From Rubrivivax sp. (GTDB taxonomy: Bacteria; Pseudomonadota; Gammaproteobacteria; Burkholderiales; Burkholderiaceae_C), in NCBI GenBank assembly GCA_019635285.1, contig JAHBZS010000003.1, forward strand, positions 1 through 64,000: a stretch of DNA of 64,000 nucleotides, read 5' to 3'. Below the pieces are notes generated by a model. That model was not told the origin of the DNA, did no database searches, and saw nothing but the letters and a program-made list of their open reading frames with translations. This document shows positions 1 to 7,851 of this stretch, in pieces. The position numbers and the translations under genes are program-made. Each line of letters begins with the position of its first letter. Within the stretch, counting starts at the first letter, position 1.

Positions 1-965
1 CCGCGCCGCAGCTGGCCGAGCTGCTGCACGGCATCGGCTGCCGCACGCTGGGCGACGTGCGCGCCTTGCCGCGCAAGGGCCTGCAGCGGCGCGGCGGCGC
101 GGCGCTGCTGGCGCTGCTGGACCGCGCCTATGGCGACGCACCCGACCCGCAGGTCTGGTTCACGCCGCCGCGCCAATTCATGCAGACGCTGGAGCTGATG
201 CAGCGCGCCGACGACACCGGCATGCTGGACGCCGCCGCGCTGCGGCTGGTGCAGGCGCTGGCCGGCTGGCTGGCGGGCCAGTGGCTGGCGGCGGCCGCCT
301 TCAGCCTGTGGCTGCAGCACGAAACGCGCGGCCGCCAGGCGCAGCCGCCGACGCGGCTGCGCATCGAGCTCGGCCAGCCCTCGCGCGACGCCGCGCAGCT
401 GATGCTGCTGCTGCGCGAGCGCCTGTCGCGCTGCGTGCTGCCGGCCCCGGTCTACGGGCTGCAGCTGCGGCTGGACGAAGCGGTGGCGCTGGCCGGCCAT
501 GCCGCCGCCCTGCCCTTCGGCAACGACCGCGGCGGCACGCGCTGGCACGACGCCGCGCAGGACGCCGACCACTTCCTGGCGCTGCTCGACCGCCTGAGCG
601 CCCGCCTGGGCGCGCAGCATGTGCAGCGCTGGGCGTCCTATGCCGACCACCGGCCGGAGAAGGCGGCAGCCGCCGCGCCCGCCACGCAGGCCCCCGCGCG
701 CGGCGTCACCCCGCCCGCGCGGCCGCGGCCGACCTGGCTGCTGCCCGAACCGCTGCGCCTGGCCGAGCACGACGGCCGGCCGCTGCACGGCGGCCCGCTG
801 CAGCTGCACGGCGGGCCCGAGCGCATCGAGGCCGGCTGGTTCGACGGCGCGCCGGTGTGCCGCGACTACCACGTCGCCAGCGGCGCCGACCATCGTCTGC
901 GCTGGGTGTTCCGCGAGCTGCGCGGCACGCAGTCGGGCTGGTTCCTGCACGGCCTGTTCGGATGA
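1..965 (+). CDS. imuB: Y-family DNA polymerase ImuB-like protein, 3' part
   Basis: The reading frame is open from the first base (codons begin at base 3) to TGA at 965, so only the C-terminal ~320 residues are present. The segment starts in the helix-hairpin-helix/little-finger part of a DinB-like protein (AELLHGIGCRTLGDVRALP) and ends in the ImuB-type tail (WFDGAPVCRDYHV, then GWFLHGLFG). ImuB is a catalytically inactive Y-family protein that links the beta clamp, ImuA and DnaE2 in SOS mutagenesis. The catalytic palm lies outside the window, so its inactivity cannot be checked here. dnaE2 follows 7 bp downstream, as in imuA-imuB-dnaE2 operons. Any LexA box would lie upstream of the window. 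Confidence 0.85.
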   Translation, partial: APQLAELLHGIGCRTLGDVRALPRKGLQRRGGAALLALLDRAYGDAPDPQVWFTPPRQFMQTLELMQRADDTGMLDAAALRLVQALAGWLAGQWLAAAAFSLWLQHETRGRQAQPPTRLRIELGQPSRDAAQLMLLLRERLSRCVLPAPVYGLQLRLDEAVALAGHAAALPFGNDRGGTRWHDAAQDADHFLALLDRLSARLGAQHVQRWASYADHRPEKAAAAAPATQAPARGVTPPARPRPTWLLPEPLRLAEHDGRPLHGGPLQLHGGPERIEAGWFDGAPVCRDYHVASGADHRLRWVFRELRGTQSGWFLHGLFG

Positions 966-972
966 AGCCGCG

Positions 973-3900
973 ATGCCCGAACCCGCCCGCCCCAAGGAGC
1001 CGAAGCCGGTGTTGCCGCCGCCACGGCCGACGCGCGCCGACGACGGCCTGCCCGCTTATGCCGAGCTGCACTGCCGCTCCAACTTCAGCTTCCTGACCGG
1101 CGCGTCGCATCCGGGCGAGCTGGTGGCACGCGCCGCCGAGCTGGGCTACGCGGCCATCGCGATCACCGACGAATGCAGCGTCGCCGGCATCGTGCGCGCG
1201 CACGAAGAAGCCAAGCGGCAGAAGCACGCGGCCGAAGCCGCGATGCGGGCCATCGGCCTGCCTGCCGACAAGGCCACGAGCATCCAGCTGATCGTCGGCA
1301 GCGTGTTCGACGTGACGGGCGACGGCGACACGCCCGGCTGCCGCCTGGTGCTGCTGGCGCGCAACCGCGCCGGCTACGGCGACCTGGGCGAGCTGATCAC
1401 GCTGGCGCGGCTGCGCTGTGCCAAGGGCACGTACCGGCTGACGGTGCGCGACCTGGATGCGCCGCCCACCGACCCCGACCTTGACCCGGACTATCTGCGC
1501 GGCCAGCGCGGCCTGCCCGACTGCCACGCGCTGCTCATCCCGCGGCGCACGGACGGCGACGCCACGCTGCGGGCGCAGGCGCGCTGGCTGCAGGCCACCT
1601 TCGTGCACGCCGCAGTCGCCGTCGAGCTGCTGCTGTGGGCCGACGATGCGCTGCACGCCGCGCGGCTGGAGGCCATCGCCGCGGCCACCGGCCTGCCGCT
1701 GGCCGCCGCCGGCGCGGTGCTGATGCACCAGCGCGCGCGCAAGCCGCTGCAGGACACGCTGACCGCCATCCGCCTGAAGACGCCGGTGGCCGACTGCGGC
1801 TTCGCGCTGGCGCCCAACGCCGAGCAGCACCTGCGGCCGCGCGCGCGCCTGGCCCGGCTGTACCGCGCCGAGTGGCTGGCCGAGAGCGTGCGCATCGCGC
1901 GCGGCTGCCGCTTCGCGCTGGACGAGCTGGCCTACCGCTACCCCGACGAACTGGTGCCCAAGGGCCTGACCGCCATCGACCACCTGCGCGCGCTCACCGA
2001 AAGAGGCGCGGCCCTGCGCTACCCCGGCGGCGTGCCCGACAAGGTGCGCGGCTACATCGCCAAGGAGATGCGGCTGATCGAGGAGCTGAAGTACGAGGCC
2101 TTCTTCCTGACCGTGGAGGACATCGTGCGCGAAGCGCGCCGCCTGGGTATCCTGTGCCAGGGCCGCGGCTCGGCGGCCAATTCGGTGGTCTGCTACTGCC
2201 TGGGCATCACCGCGGTGCCGCCGGAAGCCAGCTCGCCGCTGTTCGAGCGCTTCATCTCCAAGGAACGCGGCGAGCCGCCGGACATCGACGTCGACTTCGA
2301 GCACGAGCGGCGCGAGGAAGTCATCCAGTACATCTACCGCAAGTACGGCCACCACCGCACCGCGCTGGCCGCGGCGCTGGCCACCTACCGCCGGCGCGGC
2401 GCGGTGCGCGACGTGGGCAAGGCGCTGGGCTTCGATGCGCAGCAGGTGGACGCCTTTGCGCGCGCCTTCCAGTGGTTCGACGACCACAGCCGCCAGCAGC
2501 AGGCGCTGCAAGAGGCGGGGCTGGATGCCGACGCCGCGCCGGTGCAGCGGTGGGTGGCGCTGGTCGGCCAGCTGCGCGGCTTTCCGCGCCACCTGTCGCA
2601 GCATGTGGGCGGCTTCGTCATCGCCGACCACAAGCTGGCGCGGCTGGTGCCCATCGAGACCGCGGCGATGGACCAGCGCCGCGTCATCCAGTGGGACAAG
2701 GACGACCTGGAATCGCTGGGCCTGCTGAAGGTGGACATCCTGGCCCTGGGCATGCTGACGGTGATGCGCCGCTCGCTGGACCTGATGAACCGCTGGCGCG
2801 GGCTGCACTGGTCGATGTACGACATCCCCACCGAGGACCCGCAGGTCTACGACATGATCTGCCGGGCCGACACGGTGGGCGTGTTCCAGATCGAAAGCCG
2901 CGCGCAGATGAGCATGCTGCCGCGGCTAAAGCCGCGCGTCTTCTACGACCTGGTGGTCGAGGTGGCGATCGTGCGGCCCGGGCCCATCCAGGGCGGCATG
3001 GTGCACCCCTACCTGAAGAAGCGCGACGAACTGGCGCGCCGCGGCACGGTGCAGGCCACGCCCTACCCCGCGCTGGACGCGGCGCTGCAGCGCACCTTGG
3101 GCGTGCCGATCTTCCAGGAGCAGGTGATGCAGATCTGCACCATCGCCGCCGGCTTCACCACCGGCCAGGCCGACCAGCTGCGCCGCTCGATGGCGGCGTG
3201 GCGGCGCACCGGCACGGTGGAGGACCACAAGCACCAGATCATCGAAGGCATGGTGGGCAACGGCTACGACCGCGCCTTTGCCGAAGCCATCTTCAAGCAG
3301 ATCAGCGGCTTCGGCGAATACGGCTTCCCCGAGAGCCATGCGCACAGCTTCGCCATCCTGGCCTACTTCAGCAGCTGGATGAAGTGCCACGAGCCGGCGG
3401 TCTTCCTGGCGGCGCTGCTCAACTCCCAGCCGATGGGTTTCTACGGCCCGTCGCAGCTGGTGCAGGACGCGCGGCGCCACGGCGTCGAGGTGCGCGCCGC
3501 CGACGTGCGGCACAGCGACTGGGACTGCACGCTGGAGCCGCGCGAAGACGGCGGCAAGCACCATCCCGCGGTGCGGCTGGGCCTGCGGCTCATTGCCAAC
3601 TTGCCCAAAGCCGCGGCGCTGCGCCTGATGCGCGCGCGCAGCGAGCGGGACTTCACCGACCTCGACGACCTGGCGCGCCGCGCCGCGCTGGACGCGCGCG
3701 AGCTGCAGGCGCTGGCGCGCGCCGACGCGCTGCTGCCGCTGGCCGGCCACCGCCGCCGCCAGCTGTGGGCGGCCGCGGGGCAGGAGCGGTCCCGCGCGCT
3801 GCTGGCCGACGCGCCGGTGCGCGAGAGCACCGCCGAACAGCCCGAGTTGCCGCTGGCTCCCGAAGGCGAGGCCATCGTGCTGGACTACGCCAGCACCGGC

Positions 3901-4278
3901 CTGACGCTGCGCCGCCACCCGCTGGCGCTGCTGCGCGAACGCCTGGCGCGGCGCGGCTGGCGCAGCGCGGCCGAGCTGGCGCACTTCAGCCATGGCCGCA
4001 GCGCCTGGGCCTGCGGCCTGGTGACGGTGCGGCAGCAGCCCGAGACCGCCAACAACACCATCTTCGTCACGCTGGAGGACGAGACCGGCCAGGTCAACGT
4101 CATCGTCTGGAAGCATGTGCGCGAGGCCCACCGCCGCGCGCTGCTGCAGTCGCGGCTGCTGGCGGTGCAAGGCCAGTGGCAGACCGCCCACGGCGTGTCG
4201 CACCTGGTGGCGCGCCGGCTGGTGGACGTGACGCCGTGGCTGGGGCGGCTGGTGACGGCGTCGCGGGACTTTCATTGA
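973..4278 (+). CDS. dnaE2: Error-prone DNA polymerase III alpha subunit DnaE2 (ImuC)
   Basis: This 1101-residue protein is of normal DnaE2 length. The N-terminal PHP domain begins at YAELHCRSNFSFLTGASHP (about residue 29). The C-family polymerase core carries the metal-binding motif PDIDVDFE and the helix-hairpin-helix region. An OB fold lies near the C-terminus (TIFVTLEDETGQVNVIVW). The start was set at ATG 973, seven bases after the imuB stop; the frame is open further upstream only as a shadow of imuB. DnaE2 performs translesion synthesis after DNA damage, together with ImuA and ImuB, and the short spacing indicates co-transcription with imuB. Confidence 0.95.
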   Translation: MPEPARPKEPKPVLPPPRPTRADDGLPAYAELHCRSNFSFLTGASHPGELVARAAELGYAAIAITDECSVAGIVRAHEEAKRQKHAAEAAMRAIGLPADKATSIQLIVGSVFDVTGDGDTPGCRLVLLARNRAGYGDLGELITLARLRCAKGTYRLTVRDLDAPPTDPDLDPDYLRGQRGLPDCHALLIPRRTDGDATLRAQARWLQATFVHAAVAVELLLWADDALHAARLEAIAAATGLPLAAAGAVLMHQRARKPLQDTLTAIRLKTPVADCGFALAPNAEQHLRPRARLARLYRAEWLAESVRIARGCRFALDELAYRYPDELVPKGLTAIDHLRALTERGAALRYPGGVPDKVRGYIAKEMRLIEELKYEAFFLTVEDIVREARRLGILCQGRGSAANSVVCYCLGITAVPPEASSPLFERFISKERGEPPDIDVDFEHERREEVIQYIYRKYGHHRTALAAALATYRRRGAVRDVGKALGFDAQQVDAFARAFQWFDDHSRQQQALQEAGLDADAAPVQRWVALVGQLRGFPRHLSQHVGGFVIADHKLARLVPIETAAMDQRRVIQWDKDDLESLGLLKVDILALGMLTVMRRSLDLMNRWRGLHWSMYDIPTEDPQVYDMICRADTVGVFQIESRAQMSMLPRLKPRVFYDLVVEVAIVRPGPIQGGMVHPYLKKRDELARRGTVQATPYPALDAALQRTLGVPIFQEQVMQICTIAAGFTTGQADQLRRSMAAWRRTGTVEDHKHQIIEGMVGNGYDRAFAEAIFKQISGFGEYGFPESHAHSFAILAYFSSWMKCHEPAVFLAALLNSQPMGFYGPSQLVQDARRHGVEVRAADVRHSDWDCTLEPREDGGKHHPAVRLGLRLIANLPKAAALRLMRARSERDFTDLDDLARRAALDARELQALARADALLPLAGHRRRQLWAAAGQERSRALLADAPVRESTAEQPELPLAPEGEAIVLDYASTGLTLRRHPLALLRERLARRGWRSAAELAHFSHGRSAWACGLVTVRQQPETANNTIFVTLEDETGQVNVIVWKHVREAHRRALLQSRLLAVQGQWQTAHGVSHLVARRLVDVTPWLGRLVTASRDFH

Positions 4279-4436
4279 GTTTCGCATCGACAGGCATGGC
4301 AAGCAGAGAAGACCTGGCCTCATCGGGCTCTGCGTGCAAGCCCGCGAACTTGCGTTGTGCTTCCATCAAAGACCCCATACCGGGGCACTTCGCCGTAGAC
4401 TGACCTTCGGCTACCCAAGTCCACCGGAGCATTCGT

Positions 4437-4667
4437 ATGTCCGCCCTGCTCGATGAACTCACGAAGAAGGCTCAGACGCTCGCGATCGAGGAGAGAGCCC
4501 AGCTCGCTCAGGAACTTCTCGCCTCGGTAGAGCGTGATGCCGACCCGGCCGTTCAGGCGGCGTGGGAAGCCGAGATCGCCGACCGCATCGCCAAGTACGA
4601 GAGGGGCGAGGCCAAGCTGATCCCTGCCGCAGAGGTCTTCGCTGCCGCAAGACGGCTGGCGCGGTGA
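4437..4667 (+). CDS. Addiction-module antitoxin of the small helical family (TIGR02574-like)
   Basis: This 76-residue acidic, helical protein has the pattern of the putative addiction module component family. Its N-terminus resembles LLDELTKKAQTLAIEERAQLAQELL and its second half carries a WEAEIADRIAKYERGEA stretch that in family members contacts the toxin. Its TGA overlaps the GTG start of the following toxin gene by three bases (GTGA), a typical coupled antitoxin-first arrangement. The antitoxin would neutralise the toxin and probably repress the pair. The 158 bp after dnaE2 contain no other gene, and I see no clear promoter there. Confidence 0.8.
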   Translation: MSALLDELTKKAQTLAIEERAQLAQELLASVERDADPAVQAAWEAEIADRIAKYERGEAKLIPAAEVFAAARRLAR

Positions 4668-4957
4668 AGCCAGTCCGCTTTCTCGAAGAGGCGCAAGAAG
4701 AATTCCTCGCACAGGTCACGTACTACGAAGAGCAGCAGAAGGGTCTGGGGGGCCGCTTCAGCCAGTCGGTGGAGATGGCCACGGCACTGGCGTCCGCTCA
4801 CCCGAAGTTGGGCTCCCCTTGGAAACTGCGCACGCGGCGCGTGTTCCCCAAGGACTTTCCGTTCTCCATCGTCTACCGCATCGAGCCCACAGAGCCCGTC
4901 GTCTTTGCCATTGCTCACTTCAGACGCCGCCCCACCTATTGGCGGCACCGCAGGTGA
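4664..4957 (+). CDS. RelE/ParE-superfamily toxin
   Basis: The 97-residue protein begins at GTG 4664, inside the stop of the antitoxin gene. It shows the RelE/ParE fold pattern: an N-terminal strand VRFLEEAQEEFLAQVTYYE followed by a long helix, then RRVFPKDFPFSIVYRIE and a C-terminal basic strand (VFAIAHFRRRPTYWRHRR). The pair is a type II toxin-antitoxin module. Whether the target is gyrase (ParE-like) or ribosome-bound mRNA (RelE-like) cannot be decided by eye; the YRIE and AIAHFRRRP segments fit the ParE-like branch. The upstream in-frame ATG 4562 lies within the antitoxin gene and is unlikely to be used. Confidence 0.8.
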   Translation: MKPVRFLEEAQEEFLAQVTYYEEQQKGLGGRFSQSVEMATALASAHPKLGSPWKLRTRRVFPKDFPFSIVYRIEPTEPVVFAIAHFRRRPTYWRHRR

Positions 4958-5006
4958 CACATGTTCGCGCTAGCCTATCCAGCCCTCACACCCCACGTGC
5001 CCCGCC

Positions 5007-5636
5007 ATGATCAAACTGTTTGTCGATGCGCAGTACGCCAGCCCCTACGCCCTGTCGGCCTACGTCGCGCTGCGCGAGAAGCAGCTGCCCTTCGAGCTGC
5101 AGACCGTCGACCTGGGCGCCGGCGCGCAGGGTGCAGCACCGTTCCGCGCCCAGTCGCTCACCTGGCGCGTGCCGACGCTGGTGCACGGCAACTTCACACT
5201 CACCGAATCGTCGGCCATCGACGAGTACGTGGACGAGATGTTCCTGGGCCCGCGCCTGTACCCGCTGGACCCGCGGCAGCGCGCGCGTTGCCGCCAGGTC
5301 CAGGCCTGGCTGCGCAGCGACCTGGCGGCGCTGCGCCAGGAGCGCACGACCGAGGTGGTGTTCTACGCGGCCAAGGCCGGCCCGCTGTCACCGGCCGCGG
5401 CCGACGCGGCGGCGAAGCTGCTGCAGGTGGCCGGCGCGCTAATCGCGCCCGGGCAGGCCCACCTGGCCGCGGCCTGGAGCATCGCCGACGTCGACCTGGC
5501 GCTGATGCTCAACCGCCTGGTGCTGCACGGCGACGAGGTGCCGCCGCACCTGCGCGTCTACGCGGCCGCCCAATGGGCGCGGCCGGCGGTGCAGGAATGG
5601 CTGGCGAAGCCGCGGCCGCCGCTGCACAAGCCCTGA
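5007..5636 (+). CDS. yfcF: Glutathione S-transferase, YfcF-like
   Basis: This 209-residue protein has an N-terminal thioredoxin-like GST domain (MIKLFVDAQYASPYALSAYV, WRVPTLVHG cis-Pro motif, LTESSAIDEYVDE for glutathione binding) and an all-helical C-terminal domain. The ASPY/SAYVALREK start and the length match the YfcF branch, which acts in glutathione-dependent detoxification and peroxide defence. It stands alone between the toxin-antitoxin module and a DUF2164 gene. Confidence in the GST fold is high; the YfcF assignment rests on recognised sequence style rather than an alignment. Confidence 0.85.
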   Translation: MIKLFVDAQYASPYALSAYVALREKQLPFELQTVDLGAGAQGAAPFRAQSLTWRVPTLVHGNFTLTESSAIDEYVDEMFLGPRLYPLDPRQRARCRQVQAWLRSDLAALRQERTTEVVFYAAKAGPLSPAAADAAAKLLQVAGALIAPGQAHLAAAWSIADVDLALMLNRLVLHGDEVPPHLRVYAAAQWARPAVQEWLAKPRPPLHKP

Positions 5637-5670
5637 GGCGCAAGCGGCATTGCCACGAGCGGAGGAACGC

Positions 5671-5946
5671 ATGGCCATCGAACTGACCCGCGAGGCCCGC
5701 CAGCAGGCCATCGCCTCGATCGAACGCTACTTTGCCGAGGAGCTGGACCAGCGCATCGGCAACATCGCCGCCGGCGCGCTGCTGGGCTTCTTCCTGGAGG
5801 AGATCGGCCCGCTGGTCTACAACCAGACGGTGAGCCAGCTGCAGGAGCGGCTGCTGCAGCGCGTGCAGGAGCTGGACATCGAGTTCAACGAGGACGAGTT
5901 TCAATACTGGCGTCGCCGCCAGGCACCACCCAAACCCCGGCGCTGA
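5671..5946 (+). CDS. DUF2164 domain protein
   Basis: This is a 91-residue acidic protein. The start was chosen at ATG 5671 because GGAGG lies at 5661-5665 and homologous proteins begin at MAIELTREARQQAI; an upstream in-frame start at 5650 would add seven residues. The sequence is a single small helical domain with conserved RYFAEEL, G(A)LLGFFLEEIGP and YNQTV elements, as known for DUF2164. No enzyme motif is visible and the function is unknown. It is 34 bp after the GST gene and 4 bp before the VOC gene, so the three may share a transcript. Confidence 0.85.
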   Translation: MAIELTREARQQAIASIERYFAEELDQRIGNIAAGALLGFFLEEIGPLVYNQTVSQLQERLLQRVQELDIEFNEDEFQYWRRRQAPPKPRR

Positions 5947-5950
5947 CACC

Positions 5951-6340
5951 ATGCATGCGCTCTCGACCATCCGGCAGATCGACTACACGGTCATCTACAC
6001 CCGCGACCTGGCGGCCATGCGCCGCTTCTACCAGGAGGTGATGGGCTTCGCGCTGTTGCGCGAGCTGAGCCCGCGCTGGATCGAGTTGCAGGTCGGCGCC
6101 AACACGCTGGCGCTGGCCGCGCGCGGCGGCCGCTTCGACGACCGCCCGCCGCCCGAAGGCGCGCTGTCGCTGCAGCTGGCCTTTCGCGTGGCACCGGCGA
6201 TGGTCGACGCCTGTGCGCGCGAGCTGGCGGCGGCCGGCGTGCCAATCAGCGACCCGCCCACCGACCAGGCCTTCGGCCACCGCACGCTGTTCTTCCGCGA
6301 CCCCGACGGCAACGTCATCGAGATCTACGCCGAGCTCTAG
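5951..6340 (+). CDS. VOC (glyoxalase/dioxygenase) superfamily protein
   Basis: The 129-residue protein contains one vicinal-oxygen-chelate domain formed by two beta-alpha-beta-beta-beta modules, with YTRDLAAMRRFYQEVMGF at the start and FFRDPDGNVIEIYAE at the end. The terminal glutamate of the second module is kept, but the usual first metal-ligand histidine position is occupied by tyrosine (QIDYTV). Metal use and substrate are therefore uncertain. The last 26 bp overlap the 3' end of the opposite-strand SGNH hydrolase gene. Confidence 0.85.
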   Translation: MHALSTIRQIDYTVIYTRDLAAMRRFYQEVMGFALLRELSPRWIELQVGANTLALAARGGRFDDRPPPEGALSLQLAFRVAPAMVDACARELAAAGVPISDPPTDQAFGHRTLFFRDPDGNVIEIYAEL

Positions 6341-7055
6341 CAGCTTCGGCCGGCAACGCGGCAATGTGCGCGGCGATGGCCTCGCCGCAGGCGCGGTACA
6401 CCGGCTCGCCGGGATGGAAACCGTCGCGGGCCATCCAGCCGGGCTCGAGCGCGATGTCGATGGCCACGCAGGACACGTCGCGGCGCGTCGTCGCCCATTG
6501 CCGCAGCGCCGCGTTGTGCGCCAGCGCGTCCCGCCCCATCACGCCGCGCAGCGGCTGCGGCAGCAGCGGAAAGCGGTGCACCGGCGGCAGCGGCGTGAAC
6601 AGCACATGGGCCACGCCATGTTCGGCCAGCAGCCAGTCGGCCAGCGCCGCGCGATGCGCGATGGCGCGCTGCGGCGACACCAGCTCGATGACGTCGTTGA
6701 CGCCGCTTACCACCACCGCCACGTCGGCCGGCGGCGCGGCCTCGGCGCGCAGCAGCTCGTGCACCTGGCGCGTGGTCAGGCCGGACTTGGCGCGCAGCGT
6801 CCAATCCACCGGACGCCGTGCGCGCTGGTGCAGCGCACGGCTCAGGTAGCCCGCCAGCGCCTGGTCCTGCAGTTCGACGCCGACGCCGGCGGCCGACGAA
6901 TCGCCGGCAATCAGCACGCGCAGCGCGCCGTCGCCGCCGCCCACCCGGCCCTCGCGCGGGCCCGCGGCCTCGGGCAGCAGCGGCGCCCGCTTGCGCGTGG
7001 CCACCGCCTGCGCCACCAGCAGCGGCGCCAGCACCAGCTTCAGGGCGAGCGACAT
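6315..7055 (-). CDS. SGNH/GDSL-family hydrolase, probably exported
   Basis: This 246-residue protein starts at ATG 7055. An N-terminal hydrophobic stretch (MSLALKLVLAPLLVAQAVA) could be a signal anchor. The SGNH blocks are all visible: I is RVLIAGDSSAAGVG with nucleophile Ser, III is VVVSGVNDVIEL, and V is DGFHPGE with the Asp-His pair. Such enzymes are esterases or lipases acting on acyl chains. The gene is the last of the leftward beta-oxidation operon, 20 bp after the crotonase gene, which suggests a role in releasing or processing acyl substrates. Its 3' end overlaps the VOC gene by 26 bp, tail to tail. Confidence 0.85.
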   Translation of the reverse strand: MSLALKLVLAPLLVAQAVATRKRAPLLPEAAGPREGRVGGGDGALRVLIAGDSSAAGVGVELQDQALAGYLSRALHQRARRPVDWTLRAKSGLTTRQVHELLRAEAAPPADVAVVVSGVNDVIELVSPQRAIAHRAALADWLLAEHGVAHVLFTPLPPVHRFPLLPQPLRGVMGRDALAHNAALRQWATTRRDVSCVAIDIALEPGWMARDGFHPGEPVYRACGEAIAAHIAALPAEAARARRRSR

Positions 7056-7075
7056 GGGCGCAGCCCGCGGCAGGC

Positions 7076-7849
7076 TCAGAACTTGGAGAAGTCGGGCTTG
7101 CGCTTCTGGAAGAAGGCCTGGAAGGCTTCCATCGCCTCGGGGCTGCGTAGGCGCGAGGCGAAGAGCTCGCCTTCGGTGCGGATGGTGGCCAGGGTGGCCT
7201 CCCGCTGCGAGCCGCGCAGCAGCTTCTTGGTGTCGCGCACCGCGCCCGGAGGCAGCGCGTTGAAGCGCTCGGCCACGCGGCGCGCATGGCTCGCCACCTC
7301 GCCGGCCGGCAACACGGCGTTGGCCAGCCCCATCTCCACCGCATCGGCGCCGGTGAAGGGGTCGCCGAGCAGCAGCTTCTCGGCGGCGCGGGCCTGGCCG
7401 ATGCGCTGCGGCAGCAGCAGGCTGGAGCCGAACTCCGGCACCAGCCCCAGGCCGACGAAGGGCATGGCCAGCCGCGCTTCGTCGCTGACGTAGACCAGGT
7501 CGCAATGCAGCAGCATGGTCGTGCCGATGCCGATGGCCGCGCCGGTGACGGCGGCGACCACCGGCTTGTCGCAGTCGATCAGCGCACGCATGAACTGCGA
7601 CACCGGCGACGCGTCGGCGTTGCTGCCCGCGCCGGGCGGGCGCTGCATGAAGTCCTCGAGGTCGTTGCCCGAGGTGAAGATGCCCGGCTGGCCGGTGATC
7701 AGCACGGCACGCACGGCCGCGTCGGCCTTGGCGGCGTGGATGGCGTCGGCCATGGCCTGGTACATGGCCATGGTCAGCGCGTTCTTCTTCTCGGGCCGCG
7801 CGATCTCGATCGTGGCAACGCCGTTCAGCGTGGCGGTCTTGATGCCCAT
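7076..7849 (-). CDS. Crotonase-family enoyl-CoA hydratase/isomerase
   Basis: This 257-residue single-domain crotonase has the first oxyanion-hole segment ITGQPGIFTSGNDLEDF and the second GAAIGIGTTMLLHCDLVY. The active-site loop reads FVGLGLVPEFGSSLLLP. The first catalytic Glu of true hydratases is replaced (PFV), while a Glu follows in PEFGSS, the pattern of delta3,delta2-enoyl-CoA isomerases. I therefore favour an isomerase role in degrading unsaturated fatty acids, although hydratase is the usual automatic label. The gene starts at ATG 7849, two bp after the thiolase stop, within the leftward beta-oxidation operon. Confidence 0.88.
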   Translation of the reverse strand: MGIKTATLNGVATIEIARPEKKNALTMAMYQAMADAIHAAKADAAVRAVLITGQPGIFTSGNDLEDFMQRPPGAGSNADASPVSQFMRALIDCDKPVVAAVTGAAIGIGTTMLLHCDLVYVSDEARLAMPFVGLGLVPEFGSSLLLPQRIGQARAAEKLLLGDPFTGADAVEMGLANAVLPAGEVASHARRVAERFNALPPGAVRDTKKLLRGSQREATLATIRTEGELFASRLRSPEAMEAFQAFFQKRKPDFSKF

Positions 7850-7851
7850 GC

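Noticed and set aside
706-2808. Long minus-strand open frame (700 codons) opposite imuB/dnaE2
   Set aside because: It is the antisense of the dnaE2 gene, is rich in Gln, Ala, His and Arg with no recognisable motif, and such mirror frames are expected at this GC content.
6213-7493. 426-codon plus-strand frame after the VOC gene
   Set aside because: It is antisense to the SGNH hydrolase and crotonase genes, both of which have full catalytic motifs.
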